A stretch of DNA of 64,000 nucleotides from Nectonema munidae (taxonomy: Eukaryota > Nematomorpha > Nectonematoida > Nectonematidae). The notes beneath the pieces are model-generated. The model saw nothing but the letters and a program-made list of their open reading frames with translations. It was not told the origin of the DNA and ran no database searches. A program made the position numbers and the translations under genes. How positions within the stretch are numbered: position 1 is the stretch's first letter; every line of letters begins with the position of its first letter. Of the stretch, positions 57,501 through 64,000 are shown piece after piece. The DNA lies in the NCBI GenBank assembly GCA_030549495.1, contig JAUIRK010000855.1:2289501-2353500 (forward strand), written 5' to 3'.

Positions 57501-60500
57501 CTGGTGCTTGTTTGCCATATTTTTGTTAAATGCAGAGAAAAACCTGAACCGTTTGGTCAAAATTGTTTAGGAAATTTAAGAAAATTGTTTTCTTTTGGTT
57601 AAATTTACTTAATTATTTAGACTTTCTAGAGTGAGATTTCCGTTTTTAGGTAAGTTCATAAATTATTTATCATTTCAATCAAGACTTTGATATAGAGAAA
57701 TAGTTTCCAAAATTTTTTTGTAAGACTCTTATTTAGATAAAGTTTTTGATCATTGAAAAAAAAATTGTACACTATGAAGAATTCTATAAAATTGCTAGAT
57801 CTTTGTTTTACTCCAAATCTTTAAACTTCAGTAAAACCTCGTATTTAGCTATTACTATTATATATTAGATAGGCTATAAATATTTATTTTTCTTTTTTCT
57901 AAAAAAAAAATTGTATTTAATTTAGAATTAAATACAATTATGAATAATTGTCAGAGTGTAAATCAAAATTCAGCCTTTTTTTTATTGGTAAGTTTTTATT
58001 TGGGTGTTTAAAAATGTTGGCAAAGGCATCACTGTATTCCTTATCTTTACATTTTATATATATGTCAATGTCACTTTTGTGATATATTTGCGATATTATA
58101 AGTAATTACATATCATATACTCTATCTATTTTTTTTAGTCAATGTTCATCTCAATTAAAAAAAAAAAGAAATATCACTCAAATTAGTATATTTTTAAAAT
58201 TAAATATATCCATGTAAACGGTTACACACGTTAGCGACTTTAATTAGTCTTTGTGTGGACCTATTATTATCTATGATGATAATTTTTATTTCATGTAAAA
58301 TTGCTATGAATCTTTCTTTATGCATTTATCTTTTTAAATGTCTTTTTGAATTTCAACCTCCATAACATGAATGTAAAATTTTTCAACAACTGAAAGTAAA
58401 ATTATTTCAAAAATAAGGACAGCATATTTATTTTGCCGACTTATATTATAGATACTCAAATTGTTTATCTAACTCATATTATTCAGAATGTATTAATAAG
58501 AAAGTTTTGTCGCAAGCAATTTTGGTTTAGACTCGTTTAAACTGAAAATACTTTTGAAAAGAGAAATTTTTCTAAATTTTACCTTCTGATGCCAATTGAG
58601 TCTCTAAAAATCAGAAAGAGGAATCGAATATAATTTTTGATTAAAATCATAAATGGCATATCATTTCATAAAAAAAGTGAACTAAATTTAAGATGATTTC
58701 AAGTCGAAAAAGTTAAAAATAAGGTCATTGACCTCAAAATAATAATAAAAAATCACACTAAACCCAAAACATATATATTGATGTATCATGTGGTGCATAT
58801 TAAAAATCATAAATTCAATACTTTGTTTAAAAAGGAGGAAATCAAAAATTACATAATAATATTGTAAAAATGCTTTACGATTTGAAGCGAAGTCGGTTAT
58901 GAATTCAATAGAATCACTAAATTACACTTACCAAGATTGGTTTTAAGATTTCCGTAAGAAATATCTGAAAGTGTTCCTTTATCAAGTGAATGAATCCTCA
59001 AAGAAATCTTTCAAAAAGTAGGGGCAATGTAAAAAAAATTGTAAAAAATTTGATCCGAGTTGATATCAATATGGCTTGACGGATGGATGATGCAGAAGGA
59101 TGATTTGTTTCTTCCAAATAGCAAGCATGTCATGTCCTTCTTATTGAATAATGAGAGATAATAATTTCTTGAAACTGATTTAAATTAAATTTCCAATACA
59201 TCATATACACAATTGATACGTATATATATGTACATAATACATACAACGTTGATATGTCATTTTCACACATGAGTAAACGTAATGCAGTTAATTCAGAGTG
59301 ACTTGGAGAATTTGAGTTGCTATGATTAAATAATCGCGTATTTGTAAGCCAATACTTACTATACTACTGTGTATATATATATATTTCATTAATTGACTGG
59401 ATATTTGATGAAATGACTAGGCATTTCGTGAAATAAACGGTTTTGTAAAATTTTACATGCTTTAACCGTGATTACAATTAGATCTAAGCGCAGTATCACT
59501 TGTATGAAAGAATTAATAAACCAACTATGCATAAATTAGAATTTTTCAATTCAAAAATCGGTATAACTTTTGATTGAATAGAAATTCATTCTAGCGTGAA
59601 GATTGGAAGTGTAATGGAGTTCTTATGTGACAATTTCATTTGACATCAGAGAGAAAAAATCGTCAAAATGTCAATTCAATCTTTAATAAAGGATATACAA
59701 GGATGCGTAAGATTAAGGAAAAGAAGTCTGGCAAGAAGTTGAAGTTGGGATGGATGAATATGCCCTCCAGACTTTAAAGATTCAACACATAATCCGTGCA
59801 TAGGCAATTAATAATAATTTGTTCCAAATATAATTTTGCAATCTGAGAAAACAAGTTGTTTGAAAATTATTTAAAAAGTAAATTTTTTTTTGGAACATTG
59901 TGAAGTTTAAAATTTTTAATTATTATCGACAGAGAAACTTCATTTCTTTCATTTGGTGTGAATAACTTCTTTCAAATTTTAAAATAAAAAATGTTGTTAT
60001 TAGTGGAATGAAAGCTTTCACTAAGGCAGAAAACTTTGACGATAAAATACAAAAATTGAGAAAGAGACATGTGTTAAAAAAAAAAGCTAGTCTCCAAGTT
60101 GTGAAATGAGGGTCCTGGTTATGGGGAAAAAATTTAAAAATTATTTTTTATAAATGGATGAATTATAACAAGAATGAATTCAAAGCCAACACAATTATGG
60201 GGTTTGTACTCGGCAAGAATCCAGTTCAATTTTCAGAAAACTGTTTCTCTTATCGACAACACCTCTAATTCGTTGATATTTTGCTCTTGGATCAGCTAAA
60301 AACAAACTGTCTTCATTTTTGGATATTTATATTACACTTGTATCATCTGAATTTACTACTGTTGTCTTCACTTCCATTGTTCATCTACATTAACACTGTC
60401 AATCAGAGTTTCCTCACTTTTTGAGATCAAATTTAGTACGCTAATGTGTTCCAGTTGTGGTCAACAAGAATATTGGGATTCCATAAGCGTTGGTCCGGTT

Positions 60501-60634
60501 TATCCGTTTGAAGAAGTCAGACAATGCTCCAAGGTTGACTGAGTAAATATGCAGAGAGGAGTCCAAAACTTAAACTAAAAAGAGGTACTTTCACAACTAT
60601 ATATAATATATATAGATGTCAATCAAAAGTGGTA
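54505..60634. other. long AT-rich stretch with transposon ends
   Basis: No exon was recognised. Isolated pieces: a phrase-type repeat at 56204-56258 (CGATTAAATGTCCCTTCGGC), a hAT-like left end at 56978 (CAGTTTTTCTCAAAC followed by ATGACCCC), and a Tigger-like end at 57829 (CAGTAAAACCTCGTATTTAG). None has a paired terminus. (TA)n tracts lie near 59365-59380. Confidence 0.45.
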
Positions 60635-60960
60635 AACAAATAAGTTTTACCATTTCTATAGTAATATTACTCTTGATCTATATGCAGATTGAGGGCTTTG
60701 TCATTTGTTTGAATAAATAAATATTTACACTATTTTTCTGTTAAGTTTAGCAATAAAATTTTTTGGATAATATATTAAAGATACAGAGAAGCTAAATTTT
60801 TTTTAGTTTTTAAGATGATTTTTCAGAAGGATGGTTTACTTGTTTTGAAAGTGAATTTAGTAGTAAAATAGTAAATTTACATGATCTTTTAATCACCAAA
60901 AATAGAAAAGTTTTCCATTGGTACAGTTAATCAATCAACCTAGTTGATGCAACTAACCAC
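60635..60960 (+). repeat. dispersed repeat, copy 2
   Basis: Partner of 46915-47250 in the same orientation, roughly 70% similar by eye, with several short indels. Class unknown. Confidence 0.55.
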
Positions 60961-61283
60961 ATTTTGTTTTCAGTACCAGTAATATTTACAAAGATCATAT
61001 TGATACCATACATACAGGCCTTTCTTGTTGCACTAGGAAATGCTCATAAAATCAATTGTAAGCACAAAGTTTCCATTCATTCTGGTTTGCCTTAACTTTG
61101 ACATATGTGAGTACTCGTCAAATTCGGGTCGACAAAGGTACTCTCTTTCAACTTTGCTTGTGTGATTTTTGGAAATCTTTTTGCAAAATAAATTATGAAT
61201 CATGATATTTGAACTTTTACTGGGGCAGGGAAGTGCAAAGAAATCATTTAATATAAAAAGCATTGATTGACTTTCAAACATTG

Positions 61284-62800
61284 CTAAAATAAATGAGAAA
61301 CACCATTTTTATATTTAATATACATTCTAAAAGCCAAGGGCTTCTCGCTCAGCTTGCAATCTTGAGAGATATGTTCAAAAGAAGTGAGTGATTCAGAGAG
61401 GCGATCAACATCACGTTCATGGATCATCTTAGCTTCCGCTGGATAAGTCTGGTGATTCAGTTCGTTCGAAGAAATCAATCCAAAAGCTTTTCATCAAATT
61501 TCGCGTCTCATTTGCTTGAAAGCGAGAAGCACTGTTGTGGGGAGAAGGCACATGTCAAGCATCCAACATTTTCAGGCTTCAAAAAAGGGATCTTTTTGGG
61601 AAAGAAAGCTTGCGTCCAAATCTCATGGTCTTCTTTGATTACACACAATTCTTCGTACAGTTCAATGTCTTCAATCTCCTTCACACTCAAAGCCCAGATT
61701 CTGACATTTTGAAAATTAGGACACTGAACGCTTCAAAACAAGAAGTCATCACTTGGAAAGAGGCGATTCAAATCGTCCTCTTTTTCCACTTAGACAAAAT
61801 CACAAAACCAAAGGTGATTCTCCCGGGTAACTTCCGATTTCATAGGCTTTGCAATTGCATGAAGAGATTTCATTTGTTCTTTCAAGCGATCGCAACGAAC
61901 TGAGGGCGTCTTCACACACTTTCTTCTGAATTCATTGATCTGCCGTGGAACACTTCCATTTCTTGAGTCCTAACAATATTCTGAAATGATGTTCTTGCTT
62001 TCTTGTAAAAGTTTCTCTGTTGGATCTGAGCCACATTGTCATATCTTAAAGTTGCTCAAGTTTCAAGGGCTTGATTAAAAAAGATAGCTCCAGTTTCAAT
62101 GACCTCAGAGTAGGCATTTGCCCGGACTTTTTCTACAACCTGAATATTTCACTGTCCACAATTTTGAATGCCATAAAAGTTTAAAAAAGATAACTAGAAA
62201 GAGATCAAGAATAGAGTTGTAGGATAAAAGCGCTATTCAAAAGATAGTTTTCACCAAATCCACTAGCAAATGATTATAAACAATCTAATAGAGAAAGCGT
62301 AGGGCCATTTCTCAATAACAGTGCTTCCAAACATTTTTTTAAACAAAGGCCCATATGAAGAACCAATATTAGCAAGAAAGCATAAAATTGTAGTATACAT
62401 TACATTATTGATATACTCAAAAAATAGAGGGTGGATGATTGCAGCCTGTCCAAATACACCACTGTCATGGACACATGGTACGCAGTTCAAACCACACTAC
62501 AACTCAAACACAATAGAATTAATAGATCAATAAATTTGCAAAATCGTGACACGTTTGATTGGATAAATCTAGCTTATATCTTATAGCTTATGTAGAATTG
62601 AATGACTTAATAACTTAATCACGAAATGGTGATTAAAGCATTTCATTGTGAAAAAGCAAAACTGCTAAATTCAATGTCGATCTCAAGCCCGGATAAATGG
62701 CAGCTTCAGGAAAAAGATCCGTCTGTAAAACCTTTCCTCTTCTCTCATCATGACCAGTATACTTCATCCCAGAAAACTTGACTTTTTTGTCTTTCTTCAT
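61284..62800 (-). pseudogene. unidentified protein-coding remnant
   Basis: Minus-strand blocks that look like real protein but are broken by shifts and stops. A 55-residue frame at 62633-62800 contains KKVKFSGMKYTGHDERRGKV and LFPEAAIYPGL. A block at about 61935-62140 has VEKVRANAYSEVIETGAIFF and QRNFYKKARTSFQNI. A block at 61508-61870 has VTRENHLWFCDFV, VKEIEDIELYEELCVIKEDH and EIWTQAFFPKKIPF. A block at 61284-61478 has AEAKMIHERDVDRLSESLTS. I recognise no family. Without visible introns it may be a processed pseudogene or a transposon protein. The middle segment (62200-62490) could be coding on either strand. Confidence 0.45.
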
Positions 62801-62865
62801 TTTGTCTGATCCTTTCGAAAAATAATCAAGAGCTATTGAGGTGCTGGAGTAAAAAAAACAACCGA

Positions 62866-64000
62866 AATGAAAGATTCCTAGAAGGAGTGTTGAGAGTGAG
62901 AACTTTGAATGCTGGAAGCATGATCAGAAAAGCAAAAGATTTGGTTGAATTAATGGCCAGAAGGAAATTAGGAGTGCTTTGTGTACAGTGTACACGGATG
63001 CCAAGCCAGAGAATTGGGTTTTATGGCTATAAACTGTTTTATAGTCGAGAAAATCAGGAGGGTAGAAATGGATTTGGAATGATATTGTACAAGAATTTAA
63101 GGGATAGAAAAAAGATCGGAGTTGGAATACTCCGGATGCTAGGAAGAAGAGAAGGAAGCATTTTTTTGAGAAGTTCCTAAAGAAAAAAGAGACATTTTGG
63201 GAGAAGAAATTGAATGGACACGCAAGAAGATGGAGGATGAAAGATGAAAGAGTCAGCGAAGCATTGTTAAAGACTTTCTTGGAGAAAAAGAGGAGAAGAT
63301 TGATTAGTTACAGTTGTTGTCGTAAACAAAGCTTGATGGAAGAGTTGTTGTAAAGAAGAAATCATTTGAAAGACGTTTCCAACTGTAAAGTATTGGATGG
63401 AGAAAGTGGTGCTTCTCAACATAAGCTGGGGGGTAAGTCATTGGAGTGCAAACTCAAAAATTACGGGAAAATTAAGAAGCAAAAAAAGAGATTAGATGAG
63501 CCAGGATTTTAAAAGCTACATTTAAGGAAAATGCATTAATTAATAAAGTTAAAGAAGCTAGTAGTCGTGCACCAAAATAATGAATTACTTGTATATGTTC
63601 GTAAAGAATTGTTGGACGAATCATCGAGAAGGAAAGAAAGCACAAACGAAAAAGAAGCTGGGTGGTGGGATGAAAAGTTCCAAGAACGAGTAAGAAACTA
63701 CTGAGTTGGAATAATTTCTCTTTCTCGAGATGCGAAATCTACAAACTTGACTCAGGAAAGACAAATGAAGAATGAACAAGGATCAGAGCTTGTAAAACGA
63801 GAAGAAGTAAAAAATCAATGAAACCCCACTTTGAAGGATTACTTAATCAAGAAAATTTATGAAGATAATTTGAAGATCGAACACCAAATCAAAGATTTAC
63901 ATCTGCGAAAACAAGAAAGGAACTAGAGCAAGCACTAAAGATAATGTAAAATGGAAAATCTACTCGGCTTAAAATGATTCCAGAAAAGAGATGTTTAAAC
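62866..64000 (+). pseudogene. non-LTR retrotransposon (APE endonuclease and RT start), runs off window
   Basis: LINE with an AP-type endonuclease domain: RVRTLNAGSMIRKAKDLVEL, then MARRKLGVLCVQCTRMPSQ and YKLFYSRENQEGRNGFGMIL (62893-63090). Asn in TLNAGSM matches the active-site Asn, but the catalytic Glu of the usual VQET block is Cys here (VQCTR). Downstream is lysine-rich, broken sequence (about 63110-63520). Near 63910-63970, KELEQALKIM then NGKS recalls the LR.MKNGKA.GPD start of the RT domain. Stops are frequent from 63180 on. RTE-like or Jockey-like placement is uncertain. Confidence 0.75.

Overview
The window is eukaryotic nuclear DNA from an animal. It is very AT-rich, has one intron-bearing animal gene, has no bacterial operon layout, and is otherwise dominated by decayed transposable elements of types common in arthropods (pogo/Tigger, piggyBac, hAT, Ty3/gypsy, non-LTR elements and a tRNA-derived SINE). 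A crustacean such as a caligid copepod would fit, but that is inference only.

Host gene: a glycogenin gene lies on the minus strand at 2290-10852. Six coding exons can be placed to the base. All intron phases agree, and the catalytic and acceptor residues fall at the family's standard positions (D102/D104, D163, Y195, H212, K218). The tiny first exon (expected to carry the start codon and end in phase 1) is not found. Its 5-kb fifth intron holds a piggyBac relic, a hAT end and a SINE.

Left edge: 1-1422 is the 5' part of a fairly young pogo/Tigger transposon on the minus strand. From 11 to 19 kb there are SINEs, a minisatellite and a foldback-like element, with no recognisable host exons.

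The most notable region is 19.1-25.6 kb. A decayed polymerase (L) gene of a non-segmented negative-strand RNA virus lies on the minus strand at about 19090-21881. Its 5' end abuts a 76-bp piece of Ty3/gypsy gag in the same orientation. Directly beyond, in the opposite orientation, is a Ty3/gypsy relic (gag, zinc knuckles, protease, RT, RNase H, integrase) ending in a probable 3' LTR at 25577. The gag piece is duplicated inside this relic as an inverted repeat. The arrangement looks like a retrotransposon-virus template-switch product, or a rearranged EVE/retroelement locus.

From 25.6 to 41 kb the DNA is mostly unassigned AT-rich sequence. It holds a GC-richer patch (27.2-27.9 kb), a Jockey/CR1-grade LINE relic (33.1 kb), a hAT element with a perfect 8-bp target duplication (35.2-36.4 kb), SINEs and a MITE nested in a SINE. 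A 319-bp hAT MITE at 40.6 kb has a perfect 8-bp duplication and an uninserted paralogue at 47.8 kb.

From 41.6 to 46.0 kb is a nest. A pogo/Tigger relic is interrupted by a 363-bp insertion flanked by a 10-bp duplication and by foldback-like modules. The arms of those modules are built from a repeated phrase of the type AAAACGTCCGAAACC.

From 46 to 64 kb there are dispersed repeats, Tigger-type and hAT-type ends, an unidentified minus-strand coding remnant (61.3-62.8 kb), and a plus-strand LINE endonuclease/RT relic running off the window end. No rRNA, functional tRNA or CRISPR array was found.
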